From Desulfobulbaceae bacterium BRH_c16a (GTDB taxonomy: Bacteria > Desulfobacterota > Desulfobulbia > Desulfobulbales > Desulfocapsaceae), in assembly GCA_000961725.1 (NCBI GenBank), contig LADS01000035.1:1-54392 (forward strand): a DNA stretch of 54,392 nucleotides. Direction: 5' to 3'. Position numbers and translations under genes: made by a program. Below are positions 37,437 through 45,593 of this stretch, piece after piece. Positions within the stretch are counted from its first letter, which is position 1. Every line of letters starts with the position of its first letter. The notes beneath the pieces were generated by a model. It was not told the origin of the DNA, made no database searches, and worked only from the letters and a program-made list of their open reading frames with translations.

Positions 37437-37673
37437 ATGAATGACGAATTGGAGATGGATGACGAATTGAGATTGGACCAGGTATTCGAATTGATCAAAG
37501 CCTTTATAGATCGCTCAATGAATAAAGTTCATGGCAGTTATGTTTCGTCAGAACCTGTTTCACCACCTAAGCGGCAATTTACCAAGAGACGACTTAAAAA
37601 CAGAAGGTCTTCCTGGGCCGAAGATCTTTCCGGCTTTGTAAGCGTTGAGGAACGTACACGTTTTTATAACTGA
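37437..37673 (+). CDS. Small acidic/basic protein of unknown function, paralogue 1
   Basis: A protein of 78 residues with an acidic N-terminus (MNDELEMDDELRLD), a basic middle (PPKRQFTKRRLKNRR) and the C-terminal motif SSWAEDLSGFVSVEER then TRFYN. ATG 37437 follows a run of seven G and AATAGG. A 20-base block (ATTAAATTATTCCTGGGGGG) lies just upstream and recurs before the second copy. No signal peptide, membrane helix or known domain was seen. Confidence 0.72.
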   Translation: MNDELEMDDELRLDQVFELIKAFIDRSMNKVHGSYVSSEPVSPPKRQFTKRRLKNRRSSWAEDLSGFVSVEERTRFYN

Positions 37674-37787
37674 ATTTCTCTCTTTGACCCGGAACTGGTT
37701 TGATTGCCTGGATAAATTAGCGCATATTCAGCGGGATACCTGTAGAGTGGCACCTTTTTTATTAAATTATTCCTGGGGGGAATGAAT

Positions 37788-38069
37788 ATGTTTAATGAAG
37801 AATTTGAGATGGATGATGTATTTGAGATGGATGATGTAGTGGGTTTAGAGGATCCGCTTGACGGGTTCAGAGCCTTCGCCCGTTATTCGGTAAATCGATC
37901 AGAATATAGGAATAATCTACATGAACCTGTTCCCCTGCCTGTCATCAGCGAACCGCCGGTCGCCAATGGACGACTTTGTTTTGTTATCACTAAAAACAGG
38001 GCCTCTTCCTGGGCCGAAGATCTTTCTGCTCTCGTAAGCGTAGAGGAACGTTCGCGTATTTATAACTGA
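37788..38069 (+). CDS. Small acidic protein of unknown function, paralogue 2
   Basis: A protein of 93 residues. The N-terminus (MFNEEFEMDDVFEMDD) and C-terminus (NRASSWAEDLSALVSVEER then SRIYN) match paralogue 1, while the middle is unrelated. ATG 37788 is chosen because it lies seven bases after GGGGGG and aligns with paralogue 1; the ATG at 37782 is too close. The gene ends exactly where the convergent histidine-kinase gene ends. Confidence 0.72.
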   Translation: MFNEEFEMDDVFEMDDVVGLEDPLDGFRAFARYSVNRSEYRNNLHEPVPLPVISEPPVANGRLCFVITKNRASSWAEDLSALVSVEERSRIYN

Positions 38070-40574
38070 TTATTTTTCATTGATTGGGAGCAGGACGGTG
38101 AAGGTCGAGCCTGCTCCCGGCTCGCTCTCAACACGAATTGTGCCTTGATGATTTCGAACGATACCATTACTGACAGATAAACCCAGACCTGTTCCCTGCA
38201 CACCAGGCTTCGAAGTATAGAACGGTTTAAAGATCACACTGATTTTTTCAGGTTCAATTCCGATGCCGTTGTCCTTAATCGCCGCGGCGACGTTCTCGCC
38301 TTCCTGCCACGTACTTATCGTTATCTTCCCGCCAAACCGGCAGGCGTCCGCGGCATTGGTCAACAGATTGAGAAAGACTTGCTTGATCTGGTCGGGAATC
38401 GCACGGATCTGCGGCAATCCCTCAGTGTAATTCAGTACTACAGAAATCCCTTTTCGCTTGAAATCGCTTTTGCACAGCAACAACAAGGAGTCGATAGACA
38501 CATGCACATCCATCGGCACCTTTCTCTCCGGTGATGGTCGGTTGAATTCCTGAAGATTACGAATCAAATTTTTCATCCGTTCACTTTCGCCAATAGCCAA
38601 GTCCAGAAAACTCCGATCCTCTTCTTCCAGTATCGCATTTTTTCTCAGTCCTTTAAGTATCATCGTAACCGCTTGCAGGGGGGTATTGAATTCATGGGCA
38701 ACAGAGGCGGACAATTTGCCGATTGTCGAGAGCTTTTCAGCATGCAGATACTGTGATTGTTTTTCCTGAAGCTCACGTGTACGTTGCTCAACTCTTCGCT
38801 CCAGTTCATCATTGAGAGACTGGAGCTGTTCAGCAGCCTGTTTGCGTGCGGTGATATTTTCAGTGAAGACGACGATGCCGCCAATATCTGCCGACATGGT
38901 GTACCAGGGGCGGATTTCCCAACGCACCCACCAGACCGTTCCATCAGGCCGCTCGTAACGGTCCTCTTCTTCTCTCAGCACCTCACCTGCAAGCCCACGG
39001 CGGAGGGCTTCTTTACATCGTTCGGGTATATTGTAGATCTCACCGAATGTCCTTTCACTCAAGTCGCGGTCTCCTAACTCGTAATCTTGCAACCAGCGTC
39101 GACTGGCAATCAGATAGTGCATATCCCGATCGAACATCGCAAGCGCCGCCGGGGCATGCTCGATGAACAGCCGCAGGCGCTGCTCGCTCTCGTAGAGGGC
39201 GTTTTCTACCCGTTTAAGCTCCGTGACATCAAGAATGGCCACGGCACTCCCGACGATATCTCCTTCAGTATCGTACACAGGAGAGGCACTGTTGATGATA
39301 ACAATCTCTGTGCCGTCGAATCGCTGAACACGTAGCATCTGCCCGAGCGTGGCCCTTCCTTGCTGTACAGCTATGGCCGCCGGCCATTCCTCAGGGGCTA
39401 CAAGCCTTCCCGTGTCGGCCCACCATCCCTTGAAAAAAGAATAATCTTTGACGGAGCGAATCTCCGGCAGCGCCCCTCCCCATATCATCTCAACGGCTTT
39501 ATTTGCATGGATAATGGCGCCGGATCTGTCGGTAAGGACGACTCCTGCCGGCAAAGCTTCCATTACAGCCGTGAGAAGATGCTTCTCATTTTCTATCCGT
39601 GTATTTGTAGCCGCCAACTCGGCGGTCTGCAGGGTCAACTCCCGGTTAACCCTCTTCACCTCGTCCTCTGCCTGTTGGGATTTATACCAAAGGCGTATCA
39701 ATTCTTCGTTCTGCTCCTCGAGTGCCTCATTTGCAGCCTGAAGACGAATTTCGCTCTGTCGCAACGCTTCCTCTACACGCTTACGTTGAGTGACATCCCG
39801 TTCGGTGGCAGCAACAGCTTCAACTTTTTTCTCGCCGTCAAGAACGGGAGAATAGACATACTCGAAATGCCTTTCCTCCCCGGAAGACAAAGTATACTTC
39901 ACTTCACCACTGCGCTTTTCCGCCTTTTGTATAACCTGCTTTACATTATCCTGTATCGCCGACGCTGTGGAAAAACCGAGGTCGAAATGCGATTTCCCTG
40001 CCAATTCATCTAATGAGAGATTGAAGATTTTGAGCATGGGTTTGTTTGCATGCACAAACCTGCCGTCCAGGTCCAAGATATAGCCGTGATCCGAGGACGT
40101 TGAAAGAATAGTTTCAATAAGCCGGATTTGTCGTTCTTTTTCATCGGAAAAGCTGCTGACGGCCTCCTTGATCTCTTTATCCAGAGCTTGATTGAAACGA
40201 ATGAGATCCTTGCTGTCCATTGGCTCTTGAGGTTTGTAACAGTCCCAGAGTCGAATAACACTTGCGCGCAGAGCCCTATACTCGCTTACCACATCGGTAA
40301 TGCCGAAACCGGAACTCAAGCGCGCCAGACCATGTTCTTCGGCCGCGCTGGCAGGAACAAATTTCATGTCCCGACCTTTCGATTTTTCAGTGTGCTCATG
40401 CTGACTCTCCGGCAAAACAAGATCATCGGCAATATCTTCCAGCATAAGTCTGGCGTGATCGCGGAGAGCATTTTTATCCATGCCGCCATTTTCGGGTTGG
40501 ATCGAGACGGCGAATTGTTCCCACTCCTGAAGGATGGCTTCAATATTTTCCCGGATGAAGGTTGAGAGTTTCAT
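38070..40574 (-). CDS. Orphan hybrid-sensor histidine kinase: RsbRD-PAS-PAS-PAS-HisKA-HATPase
   Basis: A cytoplasmic protein of 834 residues without membrane helices. In order: RsbRD-like N-terminus (about 1-160), PAS (about 165-275), coiled coil, PAS (about 335-460), PAS (about 465-585), dimerisation/phosphoacceptor domain with His627 (SVAHEFNTP) and HATPase_c with N box (NLLTNAADA), G1 (DNGIGI) and G2 (GTGLGL). All catalytic boxes are intact. No receiver domain or response regulator lies nearby. GAGGGG precedes the ATG. The C-terminal half is closely related to the kinase at 40834. Confidence 0.92.
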   Translation of the reverse strand: MKLSTFIRENIEAILQEWEQFAVSIQPENGGMDKNALRDHARLMLEDIADDLVLPESQHEHTEKSKGRDMKFVPASAAEEHGLARLSSGFGITDVVSEYRALRASVIRLWDCYKPQEPMDSKDLIRFNQALDKEIKEAVSSFSDEKERQIRLIETILSTSSDHGYILDLDGRFVHANKPMLKIFNLSLDELAGKSHFDLGFSTASAIQDNVKQVIQKAEKRSGEVKYTLSSGEERHFEYVYSPVLDGEKKVEAVAATERDVTQRKRVEEALRQSEIRLQAANEALEEQNEELIRLWYKSQQAEDEVKRVNRELTLQTAELAATNTRIENEKHLLTAVMEALPAGVVLTDRSGAIIHANKAVEMIWGGALPEIRSVKDYSFFKGWWADTGRLVAPEEWPAAIAVQQGRATLGQMLRVQRFDGTEIVIINSASPVYDTEGDIVGSAVAILDVTELKRVENALYESEQRLRLFIEHAPAALAMFDRDMHYLIASRRWLQDYELGDRDLSERTFGEIYNIPERCKEALRRGLAGEVLREEEDRYERPDGTVWWVRWEIRPWYTMSADIGGIVVFTENITARKQAAEQLQSLNDELERRVEQRTRELQEKQSQYLHAEKLSTIGKLSASVAHEFNTPLQAVTMILKGLRKNAILEEEDRSFLDLAIGESERMKNLIRNLQEFNRPSPERKVPMDVHVSIDSLLLLCKSDFKRKGISVVLNYTEGLPQIRAIPDQIKQVFLNLLTNAADACRFGGKITISTWQEGENVAAAIKDNGIGIEPEKISVIFKPFYTSKPGVQGTGLGLSVSNGIVRNHQGTIRVESEPGAGSTFTVLLPINEK

Positions 40575-40833
40575 TGGATCCCCTCGAGTGGGCGGTTGAG
40601 CCCTCTCTTGTTGATAAGGACGCCATTCTGGTTCTTTGATCTACCTTATGACAAATATTATCAAATATTGTTCCTTTGAGCGGTTGGTCAATGACCCAAA
40701 TCTCTGAATTAGTCGGGTGGTCGCGAGTTCAACCGTTTCAAAAGAAACACCTGATAGACTTACAACCTAACAGTCATAAAGAGGGGGGGGGCTGATCGGA
40801 CCTTTGTCTGTGATATCTATTTTGAGGGGATTA

Positions 40834-42195
40834 TCATTCACTGACAGGCAGGAGGACAGTGAAGGTCGAGCCTGCACCAGGCCGGCTTTCAACACGAATT
40901 TCCCCCTTATGTACCTGGACAATGCCATGGCAGACCGATAAGCCAAGGCCTGTGCCTTTGACTTCAGGTTTTGTAGTGTAGAACGGCTGAAAGATCAGGT
41001 TTGCCTTGTCAGGCTCAATACCGACACCGTTGTCCTTGATTGCAACCATTACTCTTTCCTCTTCATGGCAGGTGGTTATCGTGATCACACCGCCGTCCGG
41101 ACAGGCATCCGCGGCATTGTTCAACAGATTTAAGAAGACTTGTTTGATCTGGTCCGGAATCGCCATGATCTGCGGCATCCTCTTTGCGTAGTGCAATTCC
41201 ATGGTAATCATTTTGTGCTTGAATTCGCTCTTGCAAAGCAACAGCAAGGAATCGATGGCCGCATGCACATCCATGAGAATTTTCTCGCCCGATGACGGAC
41301 GGTAAAAATTCTGGAGACTGAGAATCAGGTTTTTCATCCGAATACTTTCGCTGATAGCCAAGTGCAGCAGCTTCTTGTCCTGTTCTTCCAGTTCCACCGT
41401 TTTGTTAAAGCCTTGGAGGATGGTCAAAATGCCCTGCAGGGGATTATTGAATTCATGGGCGATAGAGGCGGAGAGTTTGCCGATGGCAGCCAGTTTTTCA
41501 GCATGCAGGTATTGTGATTGCGTTTCCTGCAAGTCGCGGGTGCGTTCTTCAACTCTTCGTTCCAACTCATTATTGAGAGTTTTAAGCTGTTCCTCGGCTT
41601 TCTGCCGCGCAGCAATTTCAAGCTGAAGAAGCTTGTTCAGTTCGGTAAGATCGTCGCGTTGCTCCTCGGCCTGGTTTCTCAATAATATTTCCGTTCGCAG
41701 TTGGATCTCACTGATAACCGCTGCGGTCAAATCCCGGACGAGAGCGACTTCCTTCGCACTCCATTGCCTTGGTTTCGAATCTATGACACAGAACGTCCCT
41801 AAAATGTAGTTATTCGAGCAAACCAAAGGAAACCCCAGATAAGCGATGGCATTGAGGTCCCGAATTGCCGGGTTGTCTTTGAAAAGCGGGTGCACTCGTG
41901 CATCCTCGATGAGCAGGGGCTGACCGGCAAATCGGTTATATATGCAGAAGGAATGTGAAAATGGCAATTCGCGACGGGAACGCCATGGCTCAGGCAGGCC
42001 TATCGAGCTTTTGAGAAACTCGCGATCGGCGTCGATGAGCGAGACCAGGGCGACCGGTGAGTTTACGACGCTTACGGCCAGTCGACAAAGACGGTCGAAA
42101 GCCTCTTCGGTGGGAGAATCCAGCAGGGCGACTCTCCGAAGTGCGGCGAGTCGGGCGGGATCGTGAATGTGCTTGGAAAGATCACTGGCGGTCAT
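40834..42195 (-). CDS. Orphan GAF-domain histidine kinase
   Basis: A cytoplasmic protein of 453 residues: an N-terminal GAF domain (about 25-165; FSHSFCIYNR, GFPLVCSNNYILGTFCVID), a coiled coil, HisKA with His247 (SIAHEFNNP) and HATPase_c (NLLNNAADA, DNGVGI, GTGLGL). The kinase core shares most residues with the kinase at 38070, including the linker ETQSQYLHAEKL, so the two arose by duplication with different sensors. RBS GAGGATATGCC before ATG. Signal and partner are unknown. Confidence 0.92.
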   Translation of the reverse strand: MTASDLSKHIHDPARLAALRRVALLDSPTEEAFDRLCRLAVSVVNSPVALVSLIDADREFLKSSIGLPEPWRSRRELPFSHSFCIYNRFAGQPLLIEDARVHPLFKDNPAIRDLNAIAYLGFPLVCSNNYILGTFCVIDSKPRQWSAKEVALVRDLTAAVISEIQLRTEILLRNQAEEQRDDLTELNKLLQLEIAARQKAEEQLKTLNNELERRVEERTRDLQETQSQYLHAEKLAAIGKLSASIAHEFNNPLQGILTILQGFNKTVELEEQDKKLLHLAISESIRMKNLILSLQNFYRPSSGEKILMDVHAAIDSLLLLCKSEFKHKMITMELHYAKRMPQIMAIPDQIKQVFLNLLNNAADACPDGGVITITTCHEEERVMVAIKDNGVGIEPDKANLIFQPFYTTKPEVKGTGLGLSVCHGIVQVHKGEIRVESRPGAGSTFTVLLPVSE

Positions 42196-42442
42196 GGCAT
42201 ATCCTCAAGTGAGGTCCGTACTGACGACACTATCAATCGAGATGTAATTTAGCCTGCCCCAATTTGGCGCAAAAAGGACATGATAATAAAGTAGTTATAA
42301 CTACGGTTGATTATTTTGCTATACGGGTCACCGCATTATCTAAATTATGTTAGGCGGGGGGAGCCGAAACGAATTTTCGAAGCTGTCTGGCTGCATAGAA
42401 TATGGCGTGCGAAGGCGAGAGGCAATTCGCACGCCAGGATAA

Positions 42443-43510
42443 TCAAACCTTGATCAGCTCATACTCCCTATTACCGAAATGAAGTTCTTCGGCATAGTCG
42501 AGCTGGAACCGGTATGGAATGTCATAAGCCAGCTGCGCAAGCGTCTTCCCGGCCTGTTTTTCCACGAGATCGAGGGAAGCGGCATCCAGCGCCACCGGGT
42601 CCCGGGAGACGAGAATGCCTATATCCGGGGCAATCTTTTCGAATGTATGTCCCATGCAGTCGCAGTCTTTTGAGATTCGGGTCAGAACATTGACAAACAG
42701 GGTCTTGTCCCGAAACAGGGAGCAGATTCCCATGGCATGCTCGACCACTTTCTTCTGCAGGTCTTCGTAGGTCGCTCCCCAGTCGAATTTTACCGCATCG
42801 AAGCGGCACATGGCCAGGCATTCGCCACAGCCGATGCATATGTCGGTATTCATCACCGCCAGTTCTTCGCATAATGTTATGGCATCCTGGGGGCACCATT
42901 TGACACAGGTCCCGCAACCGGTGCATTTTTTTGCGACGATTTTGGGTTTGGCCGTGGAGTGCTGTTCCATTTTACCTTTACGGCTGGCACATCCCATGCC
43001 GAGATTTTTTAAGCTTGCCCCGAAACCGGCGGCGAGGTGGCCGGTAAAATGGGAGACCATAACCAGGGCATTGCATTTGGCGAAAAGCGCGGCGATGTGA
43101 ACGGCAGAATAGGCTTTCCCCTGTATCGGCACGACATATTCCTCGTCGCCGCACAGGCCGTCGGCCATGATGATCGGCATTCCCGTCGAAGCATAATCAA
43201 AACCCTGGCTGTGGGCATGGGCGATATGTCTGATGGCGTCGCTTCGGTTTCCTTTGTAGAGGGTAGATGTTTCTGTGAGAAACGGAACACCTCCCCGATC
43301 TTTGATGCATTCGCCCAGCATCTTCAGGTAGAGTGGTCGGGCGTATCCGAGTTTCTGCGACTCGCCGAAATGGGTCTTTACGGCAGTGATATCTTGAGCG
43401 GCAATGCATTCCAGCAGATTTTCAGCCCGGATCAACATCTTGAGCCTGTCGCACAGCAGTTCATCCTGTTCGTTATCGGTTGCTTCAATCCAATATACTT
43501 TTTCACTCAT
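42443..43510 (-). CDS. DUF362 protein with two [4Fe-4S] ferredoxin motifs
   Basis: A protein of 355 residues. The N-terminal and C-terminal DUF362 regions (VKTHFGESQKLGYARPLYLK, FLTETSTLYKGNRSDA) enclose a ferredoxin insert with CTGCGTCVKWCP and CIGCGECLAMC motifs (about 197-232). Proteins of this build are widespread in anaerobes, and an electron-transfer or iron-sulfur role is assumed. GAGAGGAATCCC precedes the ATG. It is monocistronic. Confidence 0.9.
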   Translation of the reverse strand: MSEKVYWIEATDNEQDELLCDRLKMLIRAENLLECIAAQDITAVKTHFGESQKLGYARPLYLKMLGECIKDRGGVPFLTETSTLYKGNRSDAIRHIAHAHSQGFDYASTGMPIIMADGLCGDEEYVVPIQGKAYSAVHIAALFAKCNALVMVSHFTGHLAAGFGASLKNLGMGCASRKGKMEQHSTAKPKIVAKKCTGCGTCVKWCPQDAITLCEELAVMNTDICIGCGECLAMCRFDAVKFDWGATYEDLQKKVVEHAMGICSLFRDKTLFVNVLTRISKDCDCMGHTFEKIAPDIGILVSRDPVALDAASLDLVEKQAGKTLAQLAYDIPYRFQLDYAEELHFGNREYELIKV

Positions 43511-43750
43511 GGGATTCCTCTCAAGGCTGTTAAAATGGTTTTCCAGGTATGGGAAGGAGGTGTTGAAACTTTGCCGGTCTTATCTGAACTGTAAAAGTTG
43601 TAATAGCATATAATTACATCGATCTCTTGCGAAAAATCGTATTTTTGAGCAATTTCCTGACAATTATTCATCAGATTAAAAGCAAAATAATGCTACTATG
43701 AAAAGCAGGAGCCGGAATATCAAAATGCCACTGACAGGAAAACAGATCAT

Positions 43751-45430
43751 ATGAAAGGAATACGCCGCTTCGGCGCCATTGCCCGGGTTCTCGCCAAACA
43801 TGGCTACGGCAATGTGATCGAAAGCATGTCGAGAGGAGGTCGGGCAGCAGGCGACATTGACGCTGAAGAAAGCCCGACGATCAGGCCGGGATTTCACTCG
43901 CCCGTTCGAATCCGCCGGATGCTCGAGGAACTGGGCCCCAGTTTCATCAAGCTGGGTCAGTTGATGAGTGTCCGGGCCGATGTCTTTCCTCCTGAATATA
44001 CCGAGGAGTTCAAGAAGCTTCAGGACAATGTTCCGCCGGTATCTTTTGCGTCCATCAAAGCGGTGGTGGAAGAAGAGCTGGGGAAGTCGATTGACGGCAT
44101 CTTTGCAGATTTTTCCACCGAGGCCATGGCCGCCGCCTCGGTGGCCCAGGTCCATGAAGCCCGGCTCATGAACGGCGACCGGGTGGCGGTGAAGGTCATT
44201 CGGCCGGGAATCGAGCGAAAGATCCGCGAAGACATCCACGTCATGCTGTATTTCGCCCGGAAGCTGGAAAAAATGTTCGAGTTTGCCCGCGTGATCGGAG
44301 CAGTCAATCTGGTCAAGGAATTCGAACGAACGATTTTCCGGGAGCTGGACATGTATATCGAGGGCGGCAATATCGAGAAGTTCGCCGCTCATTTCGAGGG
44401 CAGCACGGAAATCTACACCGCCCGTGTCTACTGGGATTATACGGCCAGATCGGTCCTCGTCATGGAGTATATCGACGGCATTAAAATGGATCAGGTCGAT
44501 ACAATCCGCGAGGCCGGGATCGACCCTAAAGAGATCGCCATGATCGGCTTGCGGTCGTTTTCCCGACAGTTGATGGATTTCGGCTTTTTCCACGCCGACC
44601 CTCACCCCGGCAACACCCTCGTCATGTACGACGGCCGTGTCAGTCTGGTCGATTTCGGCATCATCGGCTATCTTGACGAGGAGACCATGATGCAGGTGGC
44701 CAACATTTTTCTCGGCTATGCCGAACACGACTACGACATGGTCATGGACGCCTTCCGGGACGCCGGCATCATCGACGACGATTCCATCGACCTGAAGCGG
44801 TTCCGAACGGATCTGAAAGACATGAGCGAACCTTTCTACGGCCGGTCCCTCCAGACCATCGCGGTAAAGGATGTCTACGAACAGGTGATGCGGCTGGCGT
44901 ACAAATACCACATCCGGTTTCCCAGGAACCTGCTCCTTTTACTCAAGACCTTCGTCCAGACGGAAGGCCTTGGCAAGATCCTGGGCAGCAACGCCAGCAT
45001 CCTGGAAGTCACCCGGCCCTACGCCAGACAGCTGGTGCAGCGGGGATACGACGCCCAGAACCTCCTGAAAAACCTGGGACGGGACACCCGGAACATGGGT
45101 TTTTATCTGAAAATGATGCCCAGGTTCGTCCATGCCATCTTCAAGCGGACCGCCGAGGGCGGACACAGTATCGAACTCCGCCACAGCGGTCTGGACCCCA
45201 TCATGGCCAAATTCGAAAAAGGTCTCAACCGGGCGGTAGTGGCGATGATCATCGCCGCCTCAACCATCGCCGGCTCCCTTATACTCAATTCTCCTGACAG
45301 GGGAATGGAGGTTTCAATGGGCGGGTCCACTTTTTCTCTTACGACCATGCTCGGCGCTGCCGGCTACTGTATCGCCACAATTCTGGGCCTTTGGCTGATC
45401 ATCTCCATTTTCCGATCGGGAAAAATGTGA
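43751..45430 (+). CDS. UbiB/AarF (ABC1) family atypical kinase
   Basis: A protein of 559 residues. Family motifs are intact: KxGQ (67-70), alanine-rich loop AAASVAQVH (127-135), VAVKV with Lys148, HADPHPGN (281-288) and LVDFG (299-303). Two membrane helices lie at the C-terminus (about 495-555). UbiB-type ATPases support quinone biosynthesis or lipid distribution; the exact job here is unknown. No ubiquinone genes are nearby. Confidence 0.95.
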   Translation: MKGIRRFGAIARVLAKHGYGNVIESMSRGGRAAGDIDAEESPTIRPGFHSPVRIRRMLEELGPSFIKLGQLMSVRADVFPPEYTEEFKKLQDNVPPVSFASIKAVVEEELGKSIDGIFADFSTEAMAAASVAQVHEARLMNGDRVAVKVIRPGIERKIREDIHVMLYFARKLEKMFEFARVIGAVNLVKEFERTIFRELDMYIEGGNIEKFAAHFEGSTEIYTARVYWDYTARSVLVMEYIDGIKMDQVDTIREAGIDPKEIAMIGLRSFSRQLMDFGFFHADPHPGNTLVMYDGRVSLVDFGIIGYLDEETMMQVANIFLGYAEHDYDMVMDAFRDAGIIDDDSIDLKRFRTDLKDMSEPFYGRSLQTIAVKDVYEQVMRLAYKYHIRFPRNLLLLLKTFVQTEGLGKILGSNASILEVTRPYARQLVQRGYDAQNLLKNLGRDTRNMGFYLKMMPRFVHAIFKRTAEGGHSIELRHSGLDPIMAKFEKGLNRAVVAMIIAASTIAGSLILNSPDRGMEVSMGGSTFSLTTMLGAAGYCIATILGLWLIISIFRSGKM

Positions 45431-45484
45431 AGCCGCGCCGATCAAAGCCGGTTTGCGCGAGACACAGGTATTTCAACCGGTAAT

Positions 45485-45512
45485 TTGACAATTCCCATTC
45501 GTTTTATATATG
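45485..45512 (+). promoter_or_regulatory. Possible sigma-70 promoter of the GGNEF-EAL gene
   Basis: TTGACA (45485-45490) and TATATG (45507-45512) are separated by 16 bases, about 80 bases before the gene at 45594. The -10 match is imperfect. Confidence 0.4.
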
Positions 45513-45574
45513 CTGGAGAAACTTAATGGGACTGGTGCCTTGGCGTATGTACATTTTGATTTTTTTTAGATTTA

Positions 45575-45592
45575 GAGGAAGGAGTTTTCCTC
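45575..45592 (+). promoter_or_regulatory. Hairpin over the ribosome-binding site of the GGNEF-EAL gene
   Basis: GAGGAA (45575-45580) can pair with TTCCTC (45587-45592) around the loop GGAGTT. The Shine-Dalgarno AGGAAGGAG lies partly in the stem, one base before the ATG at 45594. Translational control is possible but unproven. Confidence 0.4.
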
Positions 45593-45593
45593 C

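Noticed and set aside
37749..37764. TGGCAC before the second small paralogue as a sigma-54 promoter
   Set aside because: The -24 half is good but the -12 position reads AT instead of GC.
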